A DNA stretch of 64,000 bases from Chryseobacterium sp. ERMR1:04 (GCF_001297705.1 NZ_LIRF01000007.1:310001-374000); one strand, 5' to 3'; positions 44,153 to 52,819 are shown, numbered from the stretch's first letter. A program made the numbers and translations. The notes: generated by a model from the sequence alone, not told the origin.

Positions 44153-44886
44153 TTTGCTTTTTTAAACATGATGATATTTAATAATGAAGAGGGGAGAAGA
44201 GATAAAGATTTCATCATCCATTTCATTTTTACAGGGAAAATAATTATTTTTTTTTGCGTTTCAATAGCATCCGAAATGATAGCTGTTGCCGTTTCAAGAT
44301 CAGTAAGAAAGGGTTTCTTGCTTAAATCGTTGTCATTAAGCTGTCTTAATTTCAATGTATCCACATATCCCGGAGCGATTGTCGTTACAGAAATTCCAAA
44401 CGGTTTCAAAGCTCGGCGATAAGCATCCGCAATCTGAATGACTGAACGTTTAGTTTTGGTATACAAACTCGAATTTCCATAGTCCATAATTCCTGAAACT
44501 GAAGCAATTACAGCAATGCTTCCTTTGTCCTGACCTTTCATCACTTTTCTGGCAACTTCAAAACAATTCACAGTTCCTAAAATATTTGTTTGCAACATTT
44601 CTTCGGCTTCTTTATAAGAAATATTTCCGGCTACATCTTCTGCGTAACTTCCAGCACAATTGATGAAAATATCAAGATCCTTATTTTGTAGAAAATCATG
44701 TACGGCTGAAAAGATTGAATTCATATCACAAACATCGGCTTGAAATACTTTTAAATTTTCTAAACTATTTTCAGGGATTTTAGTTAAATCTCTTCCGCAA
44801 ATCCCAACGCAATATCCTTTTGAAAGATAATGCTGAGCCAAAGAATAACCAATTCCTGAAGTCCCGCCTGCGATAAAAATATTCAT
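44134..44886 (-). CDS. Short-chain dehydrogenase/reductase
   Basis: The 250-residue protein has the SDR cofactor motif GGTSGIGYSLAQ (residues 7-14 as TGxxxGxG variant), FINCAGSYAED (NNAG-like) and the catalytic SSLYTKTKRSV (YxxxK) with an upstream serine in IASVSG. NAD(P)-dependent oxidoreductase acting on an unidentified alcohol or ketone. It overlaps the YnbD-like gene, so it belongs to the cluster; E. coli ynbABCD has no equivalent, so it may represent an extra step. Confidence 0.82.
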   Translation of the reverse strand: MNIFIAGGTSGIGYSLAQHYLSKGYCVGICGRDLTKIPENSLENLKVFQADVCDMNSIFSAVHDFLQNKDLDIFINCAGSYAEDVAGNISYKEAEEMLQTNILGTVNCFEVARKVMKGQDKGSIAVIASVSGIMDYGNSSLYTKTKRSVIQIADAYRRALKPFGISVTTIAPGYVDTLKLRQLNDNDLSKKPFLTDLETATAIISDAIETQKKIIIFPVKMKWMMKSLSLLPSSLLNIIMFKKAKWMKND

Positions 44887-45180
44887 GAGCGTGTTGTGAT
44901 TTTCAATTTTAGGTAAAAATAGATTTTATTTAATAATGAAAAGGGTAAAAGTTTTTTTTGCATCTTTTGTTTTTTTATTTTAACCGCAAAAGAGGCAAAA
45001 GGTTAGCAGATTAGTATTTTAAGTTTTATTATTAAAGAATAAATAAAAGCACATAAGTTTTGAAAAATCTTTGATTTTTAATCTTTCGAGAACTTTTGCT
45101 TTCTAAAATTAAATAATGATTAGCTATCTAAATAGCTTTTGTAGTAAATATTCAAATAAGCATAGGGTCCTTATCAATAG

Positions 45181-45200
45181 AAACGGGTTTTAACCCGTTT
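45181..45200. repeat. REP-like palindrome
   Basis: AAACGGGTT-TT-AACCCGTTT: a perfect hairpin of the CGGG/CCCG type common in Chryseobacterium intergenic regions. A second short hairpin, TTGGCT-TT-AGCCAA, follows at 45223-45236. Confidence 0.6.
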
Positions 45201-45316
45201 AAATAAAAAAATAGAAAACGAATTGGCTTTAGCCAAAATTTAAAGCAATTAATAATTTTATTAAATTTTTATTTTAACTACAAAAGAGGCAAGAGATTAA
45301 CATATTAGTATTTGAG

Positions 45317-45348
45317 AACCATGTCAAGGTTTAAACCTTAACATGGTT
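45317..45348. repeat. Long palindrome between SDR and patatin genes
   Basis: AACCATGT...ACATGGTT around an AAGGTTT/AAACCTT core: near-perfect over 32 bases with two central-arm mismatches. It may terminate the patatin transcript or be a REP-like element. Confidence 0.5.
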
Positions 45349-45388
45349 GTTGAGTGCGGGCTTTAGCCAAAAATTATCTGTTTTGAAA

Positions 45389-46426
45389 TTATATTTTTAC
45401 ACTTTTCATCGTCTGATCAAAGCCATATTGCCACTGCATTTCCATATCTTTTATAAACTGTTGATGACTTGTAGGCAAAGAAAGTGCGATCTCAAATTTT
45501 CTCCAATTGATGCTTTTTTTGATGTAATGTCCTTCCAGTTTTTGCTTGATATTATTCGTGTCAATTTGAAAATCGGGCAACTGTTTTTCAATTTCTTCTA
45601 ATCTTTTATTTCCGCTGTACCCTAAAACGGCACGTACAAAAGCTTCTTCGATAGGCGTGTAAGATTGTTTTTTTTCAATAATAACTTCTTCCGCAAGATT
45701 CTTGGCAAGCTCAATGGGGATTAAATCAATAGCGCCCCCTGCAAAATATTTCCCCTGAAATGAAGCGGGAGCAACATAAAACATATCAGAAACAGAAATT
45801 CTAGTGCTTGTTAATAAAGAAACATCTGTTCTTATGTTGGGAATTTCTTCAACGGCACTCTGCTTTAAATTTTCAGAAGTGATGATGATGTGCTGCGGAA
45901 TTATTTTCTTCGCTGTTTCAGGATCGGTGAAAATTGTTTTTTGATATAATTTTCGATCATTTCGTTTTTGTCCAATTTCTGTTGGATTAAAATTGAGCTC
46001 TGAACCAATAATTAAAGTCGGAATTTCCTGAGAAAAAGAAGTGCTTTTCAACGAGGGGAAATCTTCTGATAGATCTTGATTCATTTCAACTAAATATCGA
46101 TTAAAAACGTCCTCAATATAAGGAGCATTCCTTTTATTAAATAGTTTTTTTAAAGAGAAAAATCCAATTTCAGAAAGCTTTTTATGTTTTGTTAATGCTG
46201 TTTGAGATACAAACTGAAAATATTCTTCTGATTGTAAATATTTCTTTCGCGATAAATTATCAGGAAAAGCATTGATGACGGTTGCTGCAAAAGCACCGCC
46301 ACATGAAGCGATGAGAACATCGGGTTTCATTTCTAATTCTTCCAACGCTGCAAATATTCCGAGGTAGATCATTAATCGTGTTCCGCCTCCTGAAAATAAT
46401 AATGCTCTTTTGAATTTTTCGCTCAT
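45389..46426 (-). CDS. Patatin-like protein with altered catalytic motifs
   Basis: The 345-residue protein shows the patatin opening (ALLFSGGGTRLMIYLGIFAAL) and the nucleophile-elbow region, but the usual GxSxG reads ASCGG (Ser41) and the catalytic Asp of the DGG motif is replaced: FAGGAIDLIPIEL has Ala229 where Asp is expected. Activity as a phospholipase is therefore doubtful; it may be a pseudo-enzyme or use another residue. It starts 3 bases after the CdsA-like gene, so it belongs to the ynb-like operon. No equivalent is part of E. coli ynbABCD. Confidence 0.72.
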   Translation of the reverse strand: MSEKFKRALLFSGGGTRLMIYLGIFAALEELEMKPDVLIASCGGAFAATVINAFPDNLSRKKYLQSEEYFQFVSQTALTKHKKLSEIGFFSLKKLFNKRNAPYIEDVFNRYLVEMNQDLSEDFPSLKSTSFSQEIPTLIIGSELNFNPTEIGQKRNDRKLYQKTIFTDPETAKKIIPQHIIITSENLKQSAVEEIPNIRTDVSLLTSTRISVSDMFYVAPASFQGKYFAGGAIDLIPIELAKNLAEEVIIEKKQSYTPIEEAFVRAVLGYSGNKRLEEIEKQLPDFQIDTNNIKQKLEGHYIKKSINWRKFEIALSLPTSHQQFIKDMEMQWQYGFDQTMKSVKI

Positions 46427-46429
46427 TTT

Positions 46430-47233
46430 TTACAGATTTAAAAGAAACGGAAGCATCCAGAAAAAAATCGGAGCATTGAAAGTCAAACTGTCCATTCGGT
46501 CTAATAAACCGCCATGTCCGGGAAGTAAATTTCCGGTGTCTTTTATATTGTTTTTTCTTTTTAAATAAGACATAAAAACATCTCCACAAAATCCTGAAAT
46601 TCCTAAGATTAATCCTAAAATTGTATTGGTGAGAATAGTAGAATGTAATAAAAAGAAACCTAAAATATTACTCAATATCATCGTAAGAAATACGCCTCCT
46701 ATAAAGCCTTCCAATGTTTTATTGGGACTGATTTTTGGAACGATTTTATGTTTTCCGAAGAATTTGCCCATTAGATATTGAAAAACATCATTCAGTTCAG
46801 TGACAACGACAACAAAAATAATAGCATACATTCCTGACGTATTTTCTCTGATAAAAGCTAAATGTGGAAAAGAAAAAAGACAAATTAGTAAAGCTGTTAG
46901 AATTCCCAATACTTGTTTTCCGGATGATTTTAAGATTGAAAAATATAATAATACAATAATTGATAGGCCTAAACTGTAAAGAAAATAATTCTCAGTACCT
47001 GAAAAATATAATAAAAAGAATTGTGAAACTCCAATAAAGATAGAAGGGTAGATGCGATTGGTATTCACTTTAAACATTCTCAAAAATTCAAAAAAGCATT
47101 GAAAACTGATCCATGAAACAAAAATCTTCATCGCCAAAGGATGTGAAATTCCGAGAGCAAAAACGAGGATAATATAAATCCATGTTTTTACCCGTAAAGG
47201 AACATCTGCAAATTTATTTTCTTCAGGCTTCAT
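46430..47233 (-). CDS. ynbB: CdsA-like phosphatidate cytidylyltransferase (YnbB-like)
   Basis: The 267-residue integral membrane protein has about seven hydrophobic segments and the full CDP-diglyceride synthetase signature SYLKRKNNIKDTGNLLPG followed by HGGLLDRMDSL. It makes CDP-diacylglycerol (or a variant) from phosphatidate and CTP. The window's position next to a CDP-alcohol phosphatidyltransferase and the YnbC/YnbD-like genes marks it as YnbB-like rather than the housekeeping cdsA, which should lie elsewhere. It overlaps the upstream gene by 11 bases. Confidence 0.85.
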   Translation of the reverse strand: MKPEENKFADVPLRVKTWIYIILVFALGISHPLAMKIFVSWISFQCFFEFLRMFKVNTNRIYPSIFIGVSQFFLLYFSGTENYFLYSLGLSIIVLLYFSILKSSGKQVLGILTALLICLFSFPHLAFIRENTSGMYAIIFVVVVTELNDVFQYLMGKFFGKHKIVPKISPNKTLEGFIGGVFLTMILSNILGFFLLHSTILTNTILGLILGISGFCGDVFMSYLKRKNNIKDTGNLLPGHGGLLDRMDSLTFNAPIFFWMLPFLLNL

Positions 47234-47824
47234 GGAGTGATTTTTTAAGTCGGGTATATGTACTGATCAAAAGCAATAAAATAATGAGGCCAAAAATATA
47301 TGGAGAGTAATGAGAAATATCGACTCCAAAAAATACAATCAAACCATATAATCCCAAGATCAAAGCGCGATCACTTTTCCCCATCGGCCCATCGTAGCGG
47401 CGTTCTTTTCCTACAACTTTTCCCAGCAATCCTGCGAATTCATTAATGATGCTTAAAATAATGAAGACGATAATTAAATATAAACTTTCGGGCTGAAATT
47501 TTAACAAAGGAAAAAAATAATCACATCTGAAACAATATCGCCGACTTCATTTAAGACTTCACCTAACTTACTCGTTTGATTGAACTTTCTTGCCATCATT
47601 CCGTCCAGCGCATTCAAAGCCATTCTTATCAATAATCCGATGGGTAAGCTCAGGAAAAGCCATCTTGAAACATCGGCATTCCAAAATAAAATTCCAATAA
47701 TCACAGATAATAAAACGGAACTGATCGTAATTTGATTGGCAGTAATTTTCTTTTTATGTAAGAATAATAGAATAGGAGTGAGCAGCTGCTGGAATTTTGG
47801 TTTTAATTTATATACCGAAATCAT
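47223..47824 (-). pseudogene. ynbA: CDP-alcohol phosphatidyltransferase (YnbA-like), frameshifted at a T run
   Basis: Two overlapping frames (107 and 94 residues) together give about 200 residues of a membrane CDP-alcohol phosphatidyltransferase, the YnbA length. At 47511-47517 seven T (minus strand) stand where eight would restore one frame; total length is one base short of 201 codons. The active-site motif reads NALDGMMAR with AR-x8-G88-EVL-N92-EVG-D96: the first and third Asp of DxxDGxxAR-x8-GxxxDxxxD are Asn (71 and 92). This is unusual for the family and may change the substrate or activity. Homopolymer loss makes sequencing error or phase switching likely alternatives to true decay. 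Confidence 0.8.
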
Positions 47825-47930
47825 TATGGTTATGGCTTTTTGTGTTTGGTGAGATCAAATATAGATAATTTTTTTTATCAGTATTTATAAATGATAGAAA
47901 GGTGTTTTTCAATTTCATAAAGGTAAAAAA

Positions 47931-47961
47931 TTGGTTTGCGTTTCTTTTTCCCCTAACTTTG
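47931..47961 (+). promoter_or_regulatory. Promoter of pyrG
   Basis: TTG (47931-47933), 20 bases, TAACTTTG (47954-47961). It would start transcription about 10 bases before the chosen pyrG ATG, a very short leader. Confidence 0.6.
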
Positions 47962-47976
47962 CACAAACCTAATCTA

Positions 47977-49584
47977 ATGAGTAAAAAGAATACAAAGTAC
48001 ATCTTTGTGACAGGAGGTGTAACTTCATCTTTGGGAAAGGGAATCGTTTCTGCTTCTCTGGGACTTCTACTAAAATCACGCGGCTTTAATGTAACGATCC
48101 AAAAACTAGATCCTTATATCAACATCGACCCAGGAACACTGAATCCTTATGAGCATGGAGAATGCTATGTAACCGAAGATGGTGCGGAGACGGATCTGGA
48201 TTTAGGTCACTATGAGCGTTATTTGGACGCTCCTACTTCTCAAAATAACAACGTTACGACAGGAAAAATTTACCAAACTGTAATTGATAAAGAAAGAAAA
48301 GGAGATTTCCTTGGAAAAACAGTGCAGGTAATTCCTCATATCACAAACGAAATTAAGCGTAGAATTAAAATTTTATCTAAGCAGAACTACGATATCATCA
48401 TTACGGAGATCGGAGGAACGGTTGGAGATATTGAATCTTTACCATACATTGAAACTGTTCGTCAGTTGAAGTGGGAATTGGGAGAGAAGAATTCTATGGT
48501 GATTCACTTAACTTTATTGCCATATTTGGCTTCAAGTGGAGAATTAAAAACAAAACCATCTCAGCATTCTGTACGTCAATTGATGGAAAGCGGAATTATG
48601 GCAGATGTTTTAGTGTGTAGAACCGAACATACTATTCCAAAAGAGCAGAGAGCAAAATTGGCTCAGTTCTGTAATGTTTCTTTAGATAATGTGATTGAAT
48701 GTAAAGATTTGGAAACGATCTATGAAGTTCCAATGTACCTTCAGAAACAAAATTTTGATGATGTAGTTTTAAAAGAATTAGATCTTAAAAATGATAAAGA
48801 AGCTGATCTTAAAGATTGGAAAACTTTCTTAAAGAAATTCAAAAACCCTAAAAGAACAGTAGAAATTGCCTTAGTAGGAAAATATATTTCTCTACAGGAT
48901 TCTTATATTTCTATTGCTGAAGCTTTCAAACATGCAGGAGCAAGTCTTGAAACTGAAGTAAAAGTAAGATGGGTATACAGTGGAGATATTACTGCTGAAA
49001 ATATTAAAGAAACTTTACAAGGTGTTGATGGAATTCTTGTTGCCCCAGGTTTTGGTGACAGAGGAATTGAAGGTAAAGTTCTTACAGCTCAGTATGCAAG
49101 AGAAAATAAAGTTCCAATGTTGGGAATTTGTTTAGGAATGCAGATCATGACGATTGAATTTGCAAGAAATGTTCTTGGACATGCGAAAGCAAACTCAATG
49201 GAATTTGATACATCTACCCCAGATCCTGTAATTTCAATCATGGAAGAGCAGAAAAATGTAGTAGATAAAGGAGGTACAATGCGTCTTGGTGCTTGGAAAT
49301 GTTCATTGAAAAATGCTTCTAAGTTATATGATATTTATGGAGCTAAAAATATTTCTGAAAGACACCGTCACCGTTATGAATTCAACAGTGATTATCTTCA
49401 GGAATTCGAAAAGAATGGTTTCTTAGCTACAGGTACAAACCCAGAAACAGGATTGGTAGAAGCATTAGAAATGCCAGATCACCCGTTCTATGTTGGGGTA
49501 CAGTATCACCCGGAATACAAGAGTACGGTTGCAACACCGCATCCTTTATTCAAAGCTTTTATTAAGGCTTGCGAACAGAAATAA
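47977..49584 (+). CDS. pyrG: CTP synthase
   Basis: I start at ATG 47977 (MSKKNTKYIFVTGGVTSSLG); the open frame extends 25 codons upstream but that part overlaps the promoter. The 535-residue protein has the amidoligase P-loop GGVTSSLGKGIVSASLG, an H-x-x-Y-E-R loop (GHYERYLDAPT) and a glutamine amidotransferase domain with catalytic Cys385 in GICLGMQ and HPEYKS near the end. It converts UTP to CTP with glutamine; CTP also feeds the adjacent, divergent CDP-lipid cluster. Confidence 0.98.
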   Translation: MSKKNTKYIFVTGGVTSSLGKGIVSASLGLLLKSRGFNVTIQKLDPYINIDPGTLNPYEHGECYVTEDGAETDLDLGHYERYLDAPTSQNNNVTTGKIYQTVIDKERKGDFLGKTVQVIPHITNEIKRRIKILSKQNYDIIITEIGGTVGDIESLPYIETVRQLKWELGEKNSMVIHLTLLPYLASSGELKTKPSQHSVRQLMESGIMADVLVCRTEHTIPKEQRAKLAQFCNVSLDNVIECKDLETIYEVPMYLQKQNFDDVVLKELDLKNDKEADLKDWKTFLKKFKNPKRTVEIALVGKYISLQDSYISIAEAFKHAGASLETEVKVRWVYSGDITAENIKETLQGVDGILVAPGFGDRGIEGKVLTAQYARENKVPMLGICLGMQIMTIEFARNVLGHAKANSMEFDTSTPDPVISIMEEQKNVVDKGGTMRLGAWKCSLKNASKLYDIYGAKNISERHRHRYEFNSDYLQEFEKNGFLATGTNPETGLVEALEMPDHPFYVGVQYHPEYKSTVATPHPLFKAFIKACEQK

Positions 49585-49996
49585 GGTAATTGTTTAATTA
49601 CAAACGTCATATATAAACTCAGGTTGATTATTATCAGCTTGAGTTTATTATATAGTAACGGAGTAAAAGATAGAGTTTTGATAAAAAAACAGTATTTTTG
49701 TCGACTCGAATTATGTATAGTGTATACACACACTTTACGTATTGGTTTAAAATTTATAACAACAAAAGAAACAAAAGCGTTGGGCTAAGAAACACAAAAG
49801 TATTTTAAGTTTAATGTTTTGAAAATAAAAAGTCCATATAAGAGGAAAATCAAAGATTTTCAAAAAACTTAAGTGTTCTTTTATAAGGATTAATGTGATC
49901 TTTAAATTAACTTAAGTGTTAAGTGAAACTTTTGTGCCTTTTGTGGTTAAGATTTTATGAAAAGTTTAAATAGGTAAAAAATTTAATTAAAATAAA
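49585..49996. other. Intergenic region with dispersed repeat
   Basis: 410 bases between pyrG and yidC; most of 49740-49960 belongs to the dispersed repeat described at 49790-49955. No gene. Confidence 0.6.
49790..49955. repeat. Dispersed intergenic repeat, copy B
   Basis: Shares ordered blocks with 13340-13500, including GAAAATCAAAGATTTTCAA, TTAAGTGTTCTTT, TTAAATTAACTTAAGTG and TTTTGTGGTTAAGA. Non-coding; possibly a mobile non-autonomous element or an RNA-structure element. Confidence 0.6.
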
Positions 49997-51796
49997 ATGC
50001 AACAGAACAACGGACTCGATAAAAGTCAAATGATTAGTTTTGCGGTTTTATGTTTGGTACTCTTCGGTTTTATGTTTTATTTCCAAAACAAACAATCGAA
50101 AGAGGAAGAGGTAAAGGCTCAGCAACAAAAAACTGAACAAGTTAAAAATGCTGTAAAACAAACTCAGGCAAGCAATATCAATCCAAATGTAACTCCTAAT
50201 GCAATTCAGACTGCAAATTTGGCAAACAATGAATTGAAATTGGAATTTTCAAGTTTAGGAGGGCAAGTTTCTAAAGTAGAACTTTTAAAATATAAAGCTT
50301 ACGATCATAAAAATGACAGAGCTGATCTTCCTCTTTATCTGATTACTAAAAATAACTCAAACTACGGTTTCCAGTTTAAAGATAAAACAGGTAAAGTAAT
50401 CAATACTAAAGATTTAGTTTTCTCTCCGACAGTGAACGGAAATGCTGTTACATTGACAGCTAACTATAACGGTGCTGTTATTCAGTTTATTTATACCTTA
50501 TTAGATAAATACACGGTAGATTTCAAAGTAAGATCTCAAGGTCTTGCTAAAGTTACTTCTGATACTAAAGCAGATTTCATCTGGGATTACAGTGTAAGAA
50601 ACTTAGAAAAAGGTAGAGCTCAGGAACAGTCTCACTCAGAATTCTCATATGCTTTCAATAATTATAAAGATTATGATTATGACGGAAGAACAACAATGGA
50701 GGAGGAAAAAGAAACCCTTAACTGGATTGGTGTAAAACAACAGTTCTTCTCTTCAGTAATTGAAGCTAAAAACGGATTTACACACAGTAAAGGAAATCAG
50801 GAATCAATTGAAGAGGGAGAATATTTGAAAAAACTGAACTATGAAGGTTTTGTTCAAATGACTGGAAGCGAATTGAATCAAGACTTTACTTGGTATTTCT
50901 TACCTTTAGATTTACCGTTGTTAAAATCATACGATAAAAACTTTGACGAGATCTTACCATTAGGATGGTCATTAATAGGCTGGATGAATCGTGGATTCTT
51001 CATGCCAATGTATAATCTAATTGCCTCTTGGGGAATTGCAGCAGGTTGGGTCATTTTCTTCATGACTATTATCGTTAAGTTAATTCTATCCCCAATCATG
51101 TATAAGCAGCATAAGCTGAGTGCGATGATGAAAGTGATTCGCCCTGAGATTGATGAAGCGAATGCGAAATTCAAGGATGCAGATCCTATGAAAAAGCAAC
51201 AGGCTACGATGGAAATTTATCGAAAAGCTGGAGTGAATCAGATGGCTGGATGTTTACCTGCATTGGTGCAGATTCCGATTTTCTACGCCCTATTCCGTTT
51301 CTTCCCGAACTTTATTGATTTGAGAGGACAAGGATTCTGGTTTGCAAAAGATTTAACGGCTTATGATGATTTAATTAAATTGCCATTTAAAATTCCTTTC
51401 TTAGGAGATCATTTAAGTGTATTTGCTTTAGCGTGTACAGTGGTAATTTTAATCTATACCGTAATGACTTCAGGAAATATGCAACAGCCACAACAAGAAG
51501 GTATGCCTAATATGAAAGTGTTAATGTATATTTTCCCTGTTACGTTCTTGTTCTTCTTGAATACTTCGGCGTCTGGTCTTTCTTGGTATTATTTTATATC
51601 GAATGCGATCAACATCTTAATTATTTTAGTCATTAAGTATGTAATCTTGGATGAAAAGAAAATTCATGCACAGATTCAGGCTAATAAGGAAAAACCAAAA
51701 ACAGAAGGTAAGTTCCAAAAGAAAATGAGAGAAATGATGGATAAAGCTCAGCAACAACAAAGTGTAGCAGAGCAGCAGAAAAATAAAAAGAAATAA
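49997..51796 (+). CDS. yidC: Membrane protein insertase YidC
   Basis: The 599-residue protein has an N-terminal signal-anchor (ISFAVLCLVLFGFMFYFQN), a long periplasmic beta domain (about residues 80-330) and the conserved Oxa1/YidC core with five helices, including WGIAAGWVIFFMTIIVKLIL and GCLPALVQIPIFYALFRFF, ending in a lysine/glutamine-rich cytoplasmic tail. It inserts proteins into the inner membrane, with or without Sec. Length is normal for Bacteroidota YidC. Confidence 0.97.
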   Translation: MQQNNGLDKSQMISFAVLCLVLFGFMFYFQNKQSKEEEVKAQQQKTEQVKNAVKQTQASNINPNVTPNAIQTANLANNELKLEFSSLGGQVSKVELLKYKAYDHKNDRADLPLYLITKNNSNYGFQFKDKTGKVINTKDLVFSPTVNGNAVTLTANYNGAVIQFIYTLLDKYTVDFKVRSQGLAKVTSDTKADFIWDYSVRNLEKGRAQEQSHSEFSYAFNNYKDYDYDGRTTMEEEKETLNWIGVKQQFFSSVIEAKNGFTHSKGNQESIEEGEYLKKLNYEGFVQMTGSELNQDFTWYFLPLDLPLLKSYDKNFDEILPLGWSLIGWMNRGFFMPMYNLIASWGIAAGWVIFFMTIIVKLILSPIMYKQHKLSAMMKVIRPEIDEANAKFKDADPMKKQQATMEIYRKAGVNQMAGCLPALVQIPIFYALFRFFPNFIDLRGQGFWFAKDLTAYDDLIKLPFKIPFLGDHLSVFALACTVVILIYTVMTSGNMQQPQQEGMPNMKVLMYIFPVTFLFFLNTSASGLSWYYFISNAINILIILVIKYVILDEKKIHAQIQANKEKPKTEGKFQKKMREMMDKAQQQQSVAEQQKNKKK

Positions 51797-51816
51797 TAAC
51801 AACAATTTATTATAAC

Positions 51817-51848
51817 AAAAAGAGAAGCAATTATTGCTTCTCTTTTTT
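51817..51848. terminator. Bidirectional terminator between yidC and the peptide gene
   Basis: AGAGAAGCAA-TTA-TTGCTTCTCT hairpin flanked by A5 on the left and T6 on the right, so it can serve both yidC (plus) and the converging peptide gene (minus). Confidence 0.85.
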
Positions 51849-51864
51849 CTTGGAATGAAAACTT

Positions 51865-52002
51865 TTAATTACAAGGTTTTGGAGGGGGTTGATTCATGTC
51901 TGGACATGGCGTACCACAAGCACAAATTCGTCCACCCATAATTTGCTTTAACTGATTTCTGTTAATTAACTTAACATTTGTAAATTTTGCGATGTTTTTC
52001 AT
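51865..52002 (-). CDS. Double-glycine leader peptide (bacteriocin-like), Cys-rich
   Basis: The 45-codon frame (ATG 52002 to TAA 51865-51867) encodes a basic leader (MKNIAKFTNVKLINRNQLKQ) ending IMGG, then a 21-residue core RICACGTPCPDMNQPPPKPC plus a final Asn: four cysteines and a proline-rich tail. The double glycine is the classical cleavage site for a C39-peptidase ABC exporter; none is in the window. It has its own promoter (52080-52107) and terminator. Function may be a bacteriocin, signal or modified peptide. Confidence 0.72.
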   Translation of the reverse strand: MKNIAKFTNVKLINRNQLKQIMGGRICACGTPCPDMNQPPPKPCN

Positions 52003-52079
52003 ATTTTTATTTTTTGGAAGGTTAAGATTGTTTTTTTAGATTTCGTTGGAAATTCAAAAAATATAGAATCTTTATAATT

Positions 52080-52107
52080 CAAATATAAATAAAAATATCT
52101 ATTTCAA
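52080..52107 (-). promoter_or_regulatory. Promoter of the double-glycine peptide gene
   Basis: Minus strand: TTG (52107-52105), 17 bases, TATATTTG (52087-52080). The predicted leader is about 70 bases. Confidence 0.5.
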
Positions 52108-52234
52108 GTATTTTGTTAATGTTTATTGTGAAATATTTAAAATTTACAATAAAATAACATGTTTTATATAGCTTGATGGGTGTTTTTGTAGGAAAGGTTA
52201 ATTTGAAGGTTTCCGTCTCTTATACGGTTATTCT

Positions 52235-52819
52235 TTAATCGTATTTAAGTCTAAAAGATTGTCTGTGATGCTTTGTGGGACCATGTTTTATCAGGGCTTC
52301 CTGATGTTTCTTAGTAGCATAGCCAAAGTTGGTATTCCATCCATATTCAGGATACTCTTCATGCAGTTCAATCATCAATCGATCCCTATAATTCTTTGCT
52401 AAAATAGACGCTGCTGCAATAGACAATATTTTTGAATCTCCTTTTATGATACATTGATGAGGAATGTAATTGTAGGGATGAAATTTGTTTCCATCTACTA
52501 AAATAAGCTCAGGCCTTATCGTTAACTGATCCAATGCTCTGTGCATTGCATGAATACTAGCATTCAGTATATTATGTTGATCTATGAACTCTGGTGATAA
52601 TTCTGCAATAGCGTAATTTTTTACATTGTCTTTAATATAGCTGTCAAGCTCCATTCTGGTTTTGAAATTTAACTTTTTAGAGTCATTTACTAAATTTTGC
52701 TTAAAATTATCATCCAAAATGACAGCCGCTGCTACTACTGGTCCACATAAACAACCTCTTCCTACTTCATCGCACCCTGCTTCTATATAAGAGTTTGACC
52801 AGCTTTTTAATAAATCCAT
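52235..52819 (-). CDS. rnhB: Ribonuclease HII
   Basis: The 194-residue protein starts MDLLKSWSNSYIEAGCDEVG and carries the RNase HII signature GCDEVGRGCLCGPVVAAAVIL with catalytic Asp/Glu, plus ILVDGNKFHPY and the conserved KGDSKILSIAAASILAK. It removes RNA from RNA:DNA hybrids, including single ribonucleotides. Full length; it is transcribed away from the SusC region. Confidence 0.96.
   Translation of the reverse strand: MDLLKSWSNSYIEAGCDEVGRGCLCGPVVAAAVILDDNFKQNLVNDSKKLNFKTRMELDSYIKDNVKNYAIAELSPEFIDQHNILNASIHAMHRALDQLTIRPELILVDGNKFHPYNYIPHQCIIKGDSKILSIAAASILAKNYRDRLMIELHEEYPEYGWNTNFGYATKKHQEALIKHGPTKHHRQSFRLKYD

Larger units (their letters stand above)
44887..45388. other. Gap in the ynb-like cluster made of repeats
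   Basis: Around 500 bases between the SDR and patatin genes. It holds two diverged copies (44972-45020 and 45268-45316) of a block with ACAAAAGAGGCAA, a weak relative of the dispersed repeat (44975-45085), and three palindromes (45181-45200, 45223-45236, 45317-45348). No gene. Confidence 0.65.

Noticed and set aside
49506..49733. 75-residue minus-strand frame at the pyrG end
   Set aside because: Starts in AT-rich intergenic DNA and runs antisense into the pyrG 3' end; no supporting feature.
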